Shown here: positions 1 to 7,499 of the stretch, piece by piece
Layout of the letters: every line of letters starts with the position of its first letter
How positions within the stretch are numbered: position 1 is the first letter of the stretch
The notes under the pieces: generated by a model
What the model saw: only the letters and a program-made list of their open reading frames with translations
Database searches by the model: none
What the model was told of the DNA's origin: nothing
Origin: DATDOY01 sp035293045
Lineage (GTDB): Bacteria > Actinomycetota > Acidimicrobiia > IMCC26256 > JACPCJ01
Assembly: GCA_035293045.1 (NCBI GenBank)
Contig: DATDOY010000090.1
Span: 1-17,466, forward strand
Direction: 5' to 3'
Length of the DNA stretch: 17,466 bases
Position numbers and translations under genes: made by a program

Positions 1-1
1 G

Positions 2-1063
2 CTGCGCAAGCGGGGAGCGGCCGTGATCGCCTGCTCGCATCTCGGGAGACCCAAGGGTGCGCCCGACCCCGCGCTGTCGCTCGCGCCCGTGGCCGCGCGT
101 CTCGGTGAGCTGTTGGGGACGACGGTGCCCGTGTGCCCCGAGGTCGTGGGCCCCCAGGCGAGCGCGATGGCCGCCGCCCTCGGCCCGGGCGAAGTGATGG
201 TGCTCGAGAACCTCCGGTTCGAGTCCGGCGAGACCGCCAACGACCCCGCGCTCGTCGACGCGCTGTGTTCGCTCGCCGACTGCTACGTCGACGACGCCTT
301 TGGCGCGGCGCACCGCGCGCATGCGTCGGTCGTAGGCCCTCCGACCCGACTCCCGTCGGCCGGGGGATCCCTGCTCTTGGCCGAGCTCGAAGTGCTCGAC
401 CGCCTGAGCACCGATCCAGAGCGGCCGTTCGTCGTGGTGCTCGGCGGCGCCAAGGTGAGCGACAAACTCGGCGTGCTGGAGGCGCTCGCGGAGCAGGCGG
501 ATCTCATGCTCATCGGTGGGGCGATGTGCTTCACGTTCCTGCTCGCGCAAGGCCACGCGGTGGGCGATTCGCTGGTTGAGCCCGACTTCGTCGGTCAGTG
601 CCGCGAGCTGCTCGCCGACGGCATCGTGCGGATTCCGACCGACGTCGTGATCGCGCAGGAAATCGCCGTCGACGCCGCTACGAAGATGGTGCCGGCCGCC
701 GCCATCCCTGACGGCTGGAAGGGTCTCGACATCGGTCCCGAGACCGCCGGCACCTACGCCGACGCCGTTCGTGACGCGCGCACGGTCTTTTGGAATGGTC
801 CGATGGGGGTGTTCGAGTTGGCTCCGTTCGCCGCCGGCACGCGCGCCGTCTGCGACGCCGTCGCCGAGAGCCGTGCCTACAGCGTCGTGGGTGGGGGTGA
901 CTCGGCCGCGGCCGTGCGCATGTTTGGGGCCGAATCGGAGATCGACCACATCAGCACCGGCGGCGGGGCTTCGCTCGAGTTTCTCGAGCAGGGCGATCTG
1001 CCGGGCCTCCGCGCCTTGCGCACGGGATTGCGAAACGACGAGGGAGAGGACGCGAATCGATGA
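2..1063 (+). CDS. pgk: Phosphoglycerate kinase, 5'-truncated by the window edge
   Basis: Transfers phosphate from 1,3-bisphosphoglycerate to ADP in cytosolic glycolysis. The reading frame is already open at base 2 (LRKRGAAVIACSHLGRPKG), so the GTG at 23 is an internal valine and not the start. Roughly 50 N-terminal residues lie outside the window. Family motifs appear in order: SHLGRPKG, ENLRFESGE, the substrate-binding VDDAFGAAHRAHAS, VVLGGAKVSDKLGVLEAL, the C-domain nucleotide-site segment VFWNGPMGVFE, VGGGDSAAAV, and the terminal HISTGGGASLEFLEQG. The visible 353 residues plus the missing N-terminus fit the usual length of about 390-400. The TGA stop overlaps the tpiA start (ATGA), so the two genes are almost certainly co-transcribed and translationally coupled. 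In related genomes gapA would be expected just upstream. Identification is secure. Confidence 0.97.
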   Translation: MRKRGAAVIACSHLGRPKGAPDPALSLAPVAARLGELLGTTVPVCPEVVGPQASAMAAALGPGEVMVLENLRFESGETANDPALVDALCSLADCYVDDAFGAAHRAHASVVGPPTRLPSAGGSLLLAELEVLDRLSTDPERPFVVVLGGAKVSDKLGVLEALAEQADLMLIGGAMCFTFLLAQGHAVGDSLVEPDFVGQCRELLADGIVRIPTDVVIAQEIAVDAATKMVPAAAIPDGWKGLDIGPETAGTYADAVRDARTVFWNGPMGVFELAPFAAGTRAVCDAVAESRAYSVVGGGDSAAAVRMFGAESEIDHISTGGGASLEFLEQGDLPGLRALRTGLRNDEGEDANR

Positions 1064-1836
1064 CGCACGACCGTCGGCCGATCATGGCGGGCAACTGGAA
1101 GATGCATCACACGCATCTCGACGCCATCCAGGTCGTCCAGAAGCTGTCGTATCAACTCGACGAGAAGACGTATGGCGCGGTGGACGTGGTCGTCTGCCCG
1201 ACGTTCACGGCCCTGAGGTCGGTGCAGACGACGCTGGACGCCGACCGGATTCCGATCCGTCTGGGTGCCCAGAACGTGCACTGGGAGGAGACCGGCGCCT
1301 TCACCGGCGAGATCAGTCCCCTGATGCTGCAGAAGCTCAACGTGTCGTACGTGATCGTCGGGCATTCGGAACGGCGCGAGCTGTTCGGCGAGACCGACGA
1401 GACGGTGAACAAGAAGGTGCACGCGGTGTTCGCCCACGGCATGACGCCGATCATGTGCGTCGGTGAGACGCTCGAAGAGCGCGAGGCGGGCGAGACCGAG
1501 TCGAAGGTGAGCGGGCAGGTCCGCGGAGGACTCGCGAAGGTCAAGGCCGAGCAGGCCGCCGAGTTGGTGATCGCGTACGAGCCCATCTGGGCGATTGGGA
1601 CCGGGAAGACGGCGACCTCCGCCGACGCCAACGAGACCATCGGCCAGATCCGGGCCGTCGTGCGTGACCTCTACGGCGCGCCAACGGCCAACGCGGTTCG
1701 CATTCAGTACGGCGGGAGCGTGAAGCCGGGCAACATCGCCGAGCTGATGGCCCAAGAAGAGATCGACGGAGCCCTCGTCGGTGGGGCGAGCCTCGACCCC
1801 GACGACTTCACCCGCATCATCCGTTACCGCGACTGA
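1060..1836 (+). CDS. tpiA: Triosephosphate isomerase
   Basis: Interconverts dihydroxyacetone phosphate and glyceraldehyde 3-phosphate in the cytosol. The 258-residue length is standard for a bacterial TIM barrel. Catalytic residues are all present: Lys14 in AGNWKMH, His102 in VGHSERRELFG, and the base Glu174 in the signature AYEPIWAIGTGKTAT, which also supplies the mobile phosphate loop. The phosphate-binding motifs IQYGGSVKPGN and GALVGGASLDPDDF close the barrel. The ATG start overlaps the pgk stop by 4 bp. The gene ends five bases before a strong palindrome, which probably closes the glycolytic operon. Confidence 0.98.
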   Translation: MTHDRRPIMAGNWKMHHTHLDAIQVVQKLSYQLDEKTYGAVDVVVCPTFTALRSVQTTLDADRIPIRLGAQNVHWEETGAFTGEISPLMLQKLNVSYVIVGHSERRELFGETDETVNKKVHAVFAHGMTPIMCVGETLEEREAGETESKVSGQVRGGLAKVKAEQAAELVIAYEPIWAIGTGKTATSADANETIGQIRAVVRDLYGAPTANAVRIQYGGSVKPGNIAELMAQEEIDGALVGGASLDPDDFTRIIRYRD

Positions 1837-1841
1837 CAGCC

Positions 1842-1896
1842 CTTGTTCTTGGATGGGAATTGGCGCTGGGAGCGCCAATTCCCATCCAAGAACGGG
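1842..1896. repeat. Long near-perfect palindrome between tpiA and secG
   Basis: Bases 1845-1867 are perfectly complementary to 1871-1893 (23 bp) around a 3-nt GGG spacer. The stem extends outwards through two G-U wobbles and a C-G pair to 1842/1896. The arms contain TTGGATGGGAATTGGCGCT. No T-tract follows on either strand, so this is not a textbook intrinsic terminator, although it could block or process the tpiA transcript. A stem this long and exact is unusual and could also be a dispersed (REP-like) genomic palindrome. The structure is directly visible; its role is inferred. Confidence 0.9.
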
Positions 1897-1931
1897 ACGG
1901 GCGTGACCCCGGGATGGAGAGGCGGTCGTGG

Positions 1932-1937
1932 TAGCCT
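1932..1937 (+). promoter_or_regulatory. Putative -10 hexamer (TAGCCT) of a leaderless secG promoter
   Basis: TAGCCT matches the actinobacterial TANNNT -10 pattern and ends exactly 7 nt before the GTG start of secG at 1945, so transcription would begin at the start codon. No Shine-Dalgarno sequence lies close to that GTG. The same arrangement (GTAGC-TTCG) precedes the gene at 14697. No clear -35 element is visible. Confidence 0.5.
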
Positions 1938-1944
1938 TCGGCCC

Positions 1945-2175
1945 GTGTTCAACGCCGCCATCGTCGTGATCCACATGATCGCGACGTCTTTCCTGATCGT
2001 GTTCATCCTCCTCCACGCCGGGCGTGGGGGCGGGCTATCCGACATGTTCGGCGGCGGTATGGGCGGGTCCCTCGCCGGATCCACGGTGGTCGAGCGCAAC
2101 CTCGACCGCATCACCGTCATCACGGCGATGGTCTTCGCGTTCACCACGATCATCCTCGGGCTGCGGCTTTCCTGA
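1945..2175 (+). CDS. secG: Preprotein translocase subunit SecG
   Basis: Small accessory subunit of the SecYEG channel in the cytoplasmic membrane. The 76-residue product has two membrane segments, about residues 3-23 (rich in I, V, F, L) and 55-73. Between them lies the SecG loop signature LLHAGRGGGLSDMFGGGMGG, equivalent to the KGGGLS..FGGG loop of the family. The reading frame is open further upstream, but that extension would translate the palindrome at 1842-1896, so GTG 1945 was chosen. It gives the normal SecG N-terminus and sits 7 nt after a TAGCCT -10 box. Location after tpiA is the usual actinobacterial arrangement. Confidence 0.93.
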   Translation: MFNAAIVVIHMIATSFLIVFILLHAGRGGGLSDMFGGGMGGSLAGSTVVERNLDRITVITAMVFAFTTIILGLRLS

Positions 2176-2198
2176 CGAGCCGCGCGGGCTGACCGACG

Positions 2199-3812
2199 GT
2201 GCGCAGGACCTGGCTCATTGGCGCCCTTGGCGTCGTCCTGATCGCGGGGATCGTCGGGGCGTTCGTCGTCGTGTCCAACAACGACGACGGGTCCGGGCGC
2301 CCCGATCTCGGGCAGCCGCGCAAGGGAGGTGCGCTGCGGGTCGCGGTCGTGAACCTCCAGACCCTCGACCCCGCTCGTGCTCTCGAGCCGTCGGCGGTGA
2401 TGGTCGCCGACCAGTTGTTCGACACCCTCGTCCGCTACGACGGCCAGTCTGGGGGGATCGAGGCCAGTGTGGCCGGCGCATGGGAGTCGTCCTTCGACCA
2501 GCGGCGGTTTACGTTCACCATCCAGGACGGTCTCCGCTTTCATGACGGGACGCCGCTGACCGCCGAAGACGTCAAGGCGAGCATCGACCGGATCGCTGCC
2601 CCCGGGTCCGAATCCCAACTCCGATTCCAGCTCGAGACGGTCGACGGCTACGCCGCCTTCCACGACGAACGGACCGCCAAGGATCTCAGCGGCGTGAAAG
2701 TTGTGGCGGCCAACAAGTTGTCGATCGAACTGACCCAGCCGTTCGCGCAGTTTCCGCTGGTGCTCGCCAACCCGGGCTTCGGCGTCGTGCCATCCGAGAA
2801 GGTCGGTGAAATCGCGTTCGGTGAGGCTCCGGTGGGGTCCGGGCCGCTCAAGTTTGCCGGGCGCAACGGCGACGTCATCTCTCTGATTCGGGTCGACGAA
2901 TACCTTCCGCAACCGACCTTCCTCGACGGCGTCGATCTCCACCTCATGTCCGATCCCAACAATGCCTTCGATGCGCTCAAGAAGGGCGAGGTCGACCTCG
3001 CGCCCGTACCTCCCGACCGCGTCAATGAAGCCGCCGCCGAATACGGCGAGCCGGGATTCGGGCCCTTCGCCGGCGTTCTGTTCTACGGCATGAACTTCGA
3101 GGCGCCCGCCTTCCAGGACGTGCGCATGCGCCAGGCGGTCATCCATGCGGTGGATCGCGAGCGCATCGTCGAGGTGGTCTACGACGGCACCGTCGTTCTC
3201 GCCGACGGGTTTGTGCCCACGGGCGTTCCCGAAGTCGCCGACAACGCGTGCGGAGCACGGTGCGCGCACGACCCCGGCAAGGCGCGGGAACTCGTCCAGG
3301 CCGCCTTTCCCGGCGGCAACGTGCCCACGGTCCGCATCGACTTCGACGAAGACTCGCGACAGCGCGCCGTCGCCTCGGCGATCGAATCCGACTTGAAGGA
3401 GGTGGGGATTCCCACCGAGCTCCGCCCGCACACGCTCGACGACTACAGGGTGTTCCTGGTGAACGACCAACCCGAACTCTTCCGGCTGGGATGGACCGCC
3501 GACTACCTCAGCGCCGACGCCTTCCTGTTCCCGCTGTTCGTCACCGATCAAGAGAACAACCTGATGAACCTGAGCGCCCGCGACGTCGACCAGAAGCTCC
3601 GCACCGCCCGTGCGGAGCGCGATCCGGAGCGACGCGCTGAGCTGTATCGCCAGATCGAACAAGTCGTGCTCGACCTGGCGCCGGTGCTCCCGATCGCCCA
3701 GTTCACCAATCGATGGGCCGCGGCCGCCGACGTCGGCGGGTTCGCGATGACCCCGCTCGGCACGTTCGACGTGACCGACGTGTTCCTCGCGCGGTCCACG
3801 GCCTCGGGTTGA
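2199..3812 (+). CDS. ABC-type (family 5) solute-binding protein, membrane-anchored
   Basis: Extracytoplasmic binding protein of the SBP_bac_5 (oligopeptide/dipeptide/nickel) class, 537 aa. An N-terminal hydrophobic segment (about residues 5-25, starting MRRTWLIGALGVVLIAGIVG) has no lipobox cysteine, so it is either a signal anchor or an uncleaved signal peptide. The family fold starts near residue 44 with KGGALRVAVVNLQTLDPARA, then QLFDTLVRYDG, the typical FTFTIQDGLRFHDGTPLTAEDVKASIDR near residues 105-130, VGSGPLKF, and the mid-domain DVRMRQAVIHAVDRERIVEVVYDG. The GTG start lies 23 nt after secG. No permease or ATPase genes are nearby, so transport partners must be elsewhere or the protein is not part of a transporter. 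Ligand cannot be predicted. Confidence 0.9.
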   Translation: MRRTWLIGALGVVLIAGIVGAFVVVSNNDDGSGRPDLGQPRKGGALRVAVVNLQTLDPARALEPSAVMVADQLFDTLVRYDGQSGGIEASVAGAWESSFDQRRFTFTIQDGLRFHDGTPLTAEDVKASIDRIAAPGSESQLRFQLETVDGYAAFHDERTAKDLSGVKVVAANKLSIELTQPFAQFPLVLANPGFGVVPSEKVGEIAFGEAPVGSGPLKFAGRNGDVISLIRVDEYLPQPTFLDGVDLHLMSDPNNAFDALKKGEVDLAPVPPDRVNEAAAEYGEPGFGPFAGVLFYGMNFEAPAFQDVRMRQAVIHAVDRERIVEVVYDGTVVLADGFVPTGVPEVADNACGARCAHDPGKARELVQAAFPGGNVPTVRIDFDEDSRQRAVASAIESDLKEVGIPTELRPHTLDDYRVFLVNDQPELFRLGWTADYLSADAFLFPLFVTDQENNLMNLSARDVDQKLRTARAERDPERRAELYRQIEQVVLDLAPVLPIAQFTNRWAAAADVGGFAMTPLGTFDVTDVFLARSTASG

Positions 3813-5386
3813 GCCCGCGTCGCGGCCCCGTGGCCGCGTTGGCGTTGACTTTCTTCATCGCGGCGGTGGCCGCTGCCGTGATCCTCCGCAATCAGGACGA
3901 CGACGGGCGACAGGGCGATCGCCTTCCCCCGACCGAGGCTCGACCGGCGACCGCCGCCGAGGGCTCGCTCCGCATCGGCGTCCCCGAGCTGCCCGCGACC
4001 TACAACCCGTTCGACATCAGGGCGCGAAATCCATCCGCGGGTCAGATCCTCTCGATGGTGCTGCCGCAGCTGTTCGACGTGACGGCGGACGGGGAGATCG
4101 TCGGGCGCCTCGTCGAGGACGCCTCGGTGGTGGAACAAGGTCGCACGGTGCGCTTCACGCTTGCCGAGGGCGCCCGCTGGTCGGACGGGACCCCGATCAC
4201 GGCGTCCGATCTTGCGTTCACCCTGGGCGTGATCACCTCGGCCGGATGGCCCGGCCCCGACGCCGGATACGACCTTCTGACGTCGGTCACCGGCCGGGGG
4301 CGAGACGTCACCTTCAGGTTCTCGCGGCGGTACCCAGCGTGGAAGCGGCTCTTCTCGGGCGAGGATTACGTGTTGCCGAGGCACCGGCTCGATGGACACG
4401 ACCTCACGAGCGCGTGGGCCAAGGGCCCGGATATCGGAGCGGGGCCATATCTCCTCAAGGGTTCGACGCCAGGTCTCAACGTGATCCTCACCGCCAACGC
4501 CGAGTGGTGGGGGGGTGGCCCGGGCGTACGGGACCTCGAGGTGGTCACCGTTCCCGATGCCACGACGCTCCAGCACCTCTTCGAACAGGGGGAACTCGAC
4601 GTGGCGTGGATGCCCGCCTTCACCGAGCGCATTCGCGAGATGGAAGCGATCGAGGGCGCGGAGGTCGACGTCGCCGCTCCCGGTGGGCGGATCGTCTCGC
4701 TCTACTTCCAAACCGAGAAGGTCCCCGTTGACGTACGCGTGGCGAGCCTCGACCTCGTCGACCGTGATCGCTTGACCAAGGTTCTCCTGGGAGGCGAAGC
4801 CGACCTCGCCACCAGTTGGGGTCGGCTCCGAGAAGGCGGCGGCTGGCCTCGCTGGTACATCAACGCGGACCTCGCCGGAGAGCTCGACGAGCGGGACATG
4901 GCGTTCGCCATCGCCGACGAAGACCCCATGGCGTCGCTGGTCGCTCGTGCCCTCCAGCACCGGGCCCGCTCTACCCCGCTCACGTTCGACGCCGTGCGGC
5001 TGCCGAACCACCTCCTGTTCGGGGAGTGGCTCCCGCAGGGCACGTTCGACCTCGTCGCGGCAACGGAGGTCCAGTGGCCGGACCCATGCTGGCGTTGCCG
5101 TTTCGACTCGGCGTTCGCCGGCGAGACGAACTGGTCTCGAGTGAACGACATCGACGATCTTGCGACGCAGGCCGACCTCGGGAACCACGAAGCGGCGGCC
5201 GATCTCGAGCTCGAGCTCCAGCGAGACGCCGTGATGCTCCCGCTCTGGCGCCCTTCCGCTGTCGTGGTTACCCGCAATGTGGCGGGCGTGGAGGCGAGCG
5301 CCTGGGCTCCCGGCCCCTTCTGGCGCGTCGAACGGTGGGAGACGACCTCCGACCGATCGGTACAATCCACCACTTCCTCTGGGTAG
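3809..5386 (+). CDS. Second family 5 solute-binding protein, divergent paralogue
   Basis: A 525-residue extracytoplasmic binding protein related to the preceding gene. The chosen TTG start at 3809 overlaps the upstream stop (TTGA) and gives MSPRRGPVAALALTFFIAAV, a basic start followed by one membrane segment with no lipobox. GTG 3830 is an alternative. Longer upstream extensions would be arginine-rich out-of-frame sequence of the previous gene. Family motifs: GSLRIGVPELPATYNPFDI, QLFDVTADGEIVGRLVEDA, FTLAEGARWSDGTPITASDLAF and IGAGPYLLKG. The C-terminal lobe is weaker: the RQA..A.DR segment is reduced to VASLDLVDRDRLTKVLLGG. This suggests divergence of the ligand site. Four cysteine-containing positions near CWRCRF are peculiar to this copy. 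The gene ends 37 nt before the tRNA. Confidence 0.85.
   Translation: MSPRRGPVAALALTFFIAAVAAAVILRNQDDDGRQGDRLPPTEARPATAAEGSLRIGVPELPATYNPFDIRARNPSAGQILSMVLPQLFDVTADGEIVGRLVEDASVVEQGRTVRFTLAEGARWSDGTPITASDLAFTLGVITSAGWPGPDAGYDLLTSVTGRGRDVTFRFSRRYPAWKRLFSGEDYVLPRHRLDGHDLTSAWAKGPDIGAGPYLLKGSTPGLNVILTANAEWWGGGPGVRDLEVVTVPDATTLQHLFEQGELDVAWMPAFTERIREMEAIEGAEVDVAAPGGRIVSLYFQTEKVPVDVRVASLDLVDRDRLTKVLLGGEADLATSWGRLREGGGWPRWYINADLAGELDERDMAFAIADEDPMASLVARALQHRARSTPLTFDAVRLPNHLLFGEWLPQGTFDLVAATEVQWPDPCWRCRFDSAFAGETNWSRVNDIDDLATQADLGNHEAAADLELELQRDAVMLPLWRPSAVVVTRNVAGVEASAWAPGPFWRVERWETTSDRSVQSTTSSG
5361..5366 (+). promoter_or_regulatory. Putative -10 hexamer (TACAAT) for tRNA-Leu
   Basis: TACAAT inside the last codons of the second binding-protein gene is a near-consensus -10 and lies 57 nt before the mature tRNA, leaving a short leader for RNase P to remove. 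A second candidate, TAGGGT at 5384-5389, reuses the TAG stop of the upstream gene. No convincing -35 hexamer was seen for either. Confidence 0.4.
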
Positions 5387-5423
5387 GGTCGAGTCGATCC
5401 GGTCGGCACACAGAGGCGACCAC

Positions 5424-5510
5424 GTCGGAGTGGCGGAATAGGCAGACGCGCTAGCTTGAGGGGCTAGTGCCCGCAAGGGCGTGGGGGTTCAAGTCCCCCC
5501 TCCGACACCA
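5424..5510 (+). tRNA. tRNA-Leu (anticodon GAG), CCA encoded
   Basis: Folds by eye into a class II (long variable arm) tRNA. The acceptor stem GTCGGAG (5424-5430) pairs with CTCCGAC (5500-5506), followed by discriminator A and an encoded CCA (5508-5510). The anticodon stem CTAGC/GCTAG (5451-5455 with 5463-5467) encloses loop TTGAGGG, putting GAG at 5458-5460, which reads CUC and CUU leucine codons. The variable arm (CCCGCAAGGG, 5470-5479) forms its own hairpin, as expected for leucine tRNAs. The T arm is GGGGG-TTCAAGT-CCCCC (5483-5499). Confidence 0.97.
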
Positions 5511-5660
5511 TTCGCAGTCAAGTCGGGACAACCGCTCTCCGACGACCACATGCGTCGCGACAGAGCAACCGGCCCGATCTCTCGTCAAACCAGGGCGGAG
5601 CTTTTCACCGCCCGACCTGCGCTCTCAATGTCGCGCGGATCAAGTCCGAGTCTTACCGGC

Positions 5661-6227
5661 ATGACCACGCGAATCGGCGCACTCATCATCGGTCTCTTCA
5701 TTGCTGCCACTCCGTCGACAGCCTGGGCGCAAAGCGTCAACAGCACCATCACCGGTGGCAGCCTGAGCGTCGCAGGAACGAGTTTCACGTTCGCGAACAC
5801 CGAGCTGACCGGTGTCACACAGACGATTTCTGCCAACGCCGGCTCGGCGTGGTCTGCCACTGACCCCCGCGGAACGGGCGCCGCCTGGTCCGTCACGGTT
5901 TCCGCCACGACTCCGACGTCCGCTGGCGGCGATACCGAGACCACCCCGCGCACCATCGCGGTCGGCAATCTCGCGTTCACCACCAACACGCAGACGGCAG
6001 GCTCGGGGAGCGATGCCACGACCAACCTCACCGGTCAGACGTCGCTTGCCATGTCGACCTCAGCTCAGTCCGTGTTGTCCTGCTCGGGGGCGTGCAAGGG
6101 CAAGTACACGTTCACGCCGACCGTCGCCTTCACCGTCCCGGCCAATGCCTACCGATCCAACTACGCCACCGGCACCAGCGGAGCGCTGAACCCCTACACG
6201 TCTACCATCACCATCACCATCGTCTAG
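5661..6227 (+). CDS. Secreted WxL-domain-like surface protein, copy A
   Basis: A 188-residue protein with a Sec signal peptide (MTTRIGALIIGLFIAATPST, likely cleaved after AWA at 23). The mature part is Thr/Ser/Ala-rich and beta-strand-like. It resembles the Firmicutes WxL domain: ATDPRGTGAAWSVTVSATTP (W76-S-V78) matches the D.RGTG.GW.LTV stretch, and the C-terminal NPYTSTITITI takes the place of the distal YTGTLTW.L motif. A C141-SGA-C145 pair could form a small disulfide loop. It is the first of three tandem paralogues sharing PANAYRSNY near the C-terminus, followed by a DUF916-like gene. An in-frame ATG at 5628 is an alternative start. No good ribosome-binding site precedes either. Family assignment is by motif reading and is not certain. 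Confidence 0.72.
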   Translation: MTTRIGALIIGLFIAATPSTAWAQSVNSTITGGSLSVAGTSFTFANTELTGVTQTISANAGSAWSATDPRGTGAAWSVTVSATTPTSAGGDTETTPRTIAVGNLAFTTNTQTAGSGSDATTNLTGQTSLAMSTSAQSVLSCSGACKGKYTFTPTVAFTVPANAYRSNYATGTSGALNPYTSTITITIV

Positions 6228-6250
6228 ACGTCCGAGCCGGGGAGGGGCCG

Positions 6251-6826
6251 TTGTTCCACCGGCCAAGCAGACGGCGACGCGGCCGGCTGATGCTGACCGT
6301 CGTGATCGGAGTCCTCGCGCTGGCCGATTTGGTCGGGCGGAGGCCGGCGGAGGCGGTCCTGACCGTGGTCGCGACCGACATCACCTGGCCTGAGGTCACG
6401 CTCAACGGGGACCCCCAGGTGTCCGTGACGGCGGCGCCGTTGCCGTGGACGATCACCGACACCCGGTTGACCGACGCCCCATGGACGGTGTCGATATCGG
6501 CCACGACGCCGACGTCTGCGGCCGGATCGGTGGAGACCGCGCCGCGCACGCTTTCGGTGTCGAACTTGTCGGTCACCGTCGGCCCAGTCACGGCCGACGT
6601 CGGCGCAGACCCGATCACGAATATCACCACGACCTCGGGTCTCACGCTGTCGACGGCACCCCAGACGCTCGCGTCGTCCATCGGTGACAACACGGGGATT
6701 TATTTCTTCACGCCTACCTTCACGTTCAACCTTCCCGCCAACAGCTATCGGTCGAACTACTCGGGAGCGGTCGGCTCGTCGTCACTCAACGACTACAGCT
6801 CGACAATCACGGTGACCATCGCATGA
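6251..6826 (+). CDS. Secreted WxL-domain-like surface protein, copy B (divergent)
   Basis: A 191-residue paralogue of its two neighbours. TTG 6251 was chosen because GGGGAGGGG lies just upstream and the start gives a basic region (RPSRRRRGR) before the hydrophobic signal core, with likely cleavage after AEA at 35. ATG 6290 is the alternative and would lack the basic region. The WxL-like motif reads DTRLTDAPWTVSISATTPTS (W78-T-V80). The RGTG element and the CxxxC pair of copies A and C are missing; the matching region reads ASSIGDNTGIYFFTP. The C-terminus keeps LPANSYRSNYSG and DYSSTITVTI. The TGA stop overlaps the ATG of copy C (ATGA), indicating one transcript. Confidence 0.7.
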   Translation: MFHRPSRRRRGRLMLTVVIGVLALADLVGRRPAEAVLTVVATDITWPEVTLNGDPQVSVTAAPLPWTITDTRLTDAPWTVSISATTPTSAAGSVETAPRTLSVSNLSVTVGPVTADVGADPITNITTTSGLTLSTAPQTLASSIGDNTGIYFFTPTFTFNLPANSYRSNYSGAVGSSSLNDYSSTITVTIA

Positions 6827-7422
6827 GCCGGGTCGCAGGCGCCAGGCGCCGTCGGCTCGTCGCCGCTTCGATAGCACTCGTAATCGGTGCGTCGGGGGTC
6901 GCCCCGGCCCGCGGCGACTCCAAGACCGGAAAGCAGAAGATCAACGGCGGATCGCTCGAGGTTACGTCGACGGCCATCGCGCTCCCTCAGCACACCTTGA
7001 CCGGCGAGCCCGTCGCGATCGTCGGGGCGGCCGAAAGTGAATGGGTCGCCAAGGACGCGCGGGGAACCGGGGGGGCCTGGTCGGTGACCTTGAGCGCCTC
7101 TGGTCCCTTCATTTCGGAGGCTGGCTCGGTAGAGACGACAGCCCGCACCATTCCGATCGGCTCGGCTCAGTTCGAGCCGGGGACGGCCGCCGCGGGTTCG
7201 AGTTCCGACGTTCCGACCAACCTCACCCTCACGGCCTTGACGTTGTCGACGTCCGCGCAGACCTTCCTCTCGTGCTCTCAGGAGTGCAAGGGCAAGTACT
7301 CATTCACCCCGAACCTCTCCCTCACGGTCCCCGCGAACGCCTACCGATCGAACTATTCGGCCGCCGTCGGCGCGTCGCCGATCAATCCTTACAACGTGAC
7401 ACTTATCCTCACGATCTCGTGA
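6823..7422 (+). CDS. Secreted WxL-domain-like surface protein, copy C
   Basis: A 199-residue protein with an n-region rich in Arg (GARRRRL), a hydrophobic core and likely cleavage near PARG-DS (about residue 31). The mature part follows copy A closely: GGSLEVTSTAIALPQHTLTG, then KDARGTGGAWSVTLSASGP (W86-S-V88), ETTARTIPIG, the cysteine loop C151-SQE-C155-KGKYSFTP, and PANAYRSNYSAAVGASPINPY with NVTLILTI at the end. The start overlaps the copy B stop by 4 bp. It is probably exported and wall-associated. No sortase motif or membrane anchor is present, so retention would rely on non-covalent binding, as for WxL proteins. Confidence 0.74.
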   Translation: MSRVAGARRRRLVAASIALVIGASGVAPARGDSKTGKQKINGGSLEVTSTAIALPQHTLTGEPVAIVGAAESEWVAKDARGTGGAWSVTLSASGPFISEAGSVETTARTIPIGSAQFEPGTAAAGSSSDVPTNLTLTALTLSTSAQTFLSCSQECKGKYSFTPNLSLTVPANAYRSNYSAAVGASPINPYNVTLILTIS

Positions 7423-7445
7423 CCCGGCCCTCTCCGAGGAGCACC

Positions 7446-7499
7446 ATGGCCTCGACGACCCTTCGCACGCCATCGCCTATCGGGGGCTGTGCCGCATGA
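7446..7499 (+). CDS. Possible 17-codon leader ORF coupled to the DUF916-like gene
   Basis: An ATG at 7446 preceded by a good Shine-Dalgarno (GAGGAG, 4-5 nt spacing) opens a frame encoding MASTTLRTPSPIGGCAA. Its TGA stop overlaps the ATG of the next gene (ATGA at 7496-7499). The downstream gene has only a poor ribosome-binding site of its own, so this mini-ORF may deliver ribosomes by translational coupling. No family is recognisable. It could also be chance, as the gap is only 73 nt. Confidence 0.4.
   Translation: MASTTLRTPSPIGGCAA

Noticed and set aside
1843..1944. A longer SecG N-terminus starting at 1843
   Set aside because: The extension would translate the palindrome and add non-family sequence. 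GTG 1945 gives a standard SecG and follows a -10 element by 7 nt.
1824..5476. Two very long minus-strand open frames (about 612 and 642 codons) opposite the solute-binding proteins
   Set aside because: They are typical high-GC antisense shadows with no recognisable motifs, and they overlap one another and well-supported plus-strand genes. One runs through the palindrome and the other through the tRNA gene.
5593..5613. GGGCGG/CCGCCC hairpin before the first WxL-like gene as a terminator or regulator
   Set aside because: It has only a 6-bp stem with a 9-nt loop, which is frequent by chance at this base composition, and no T-tract follows.
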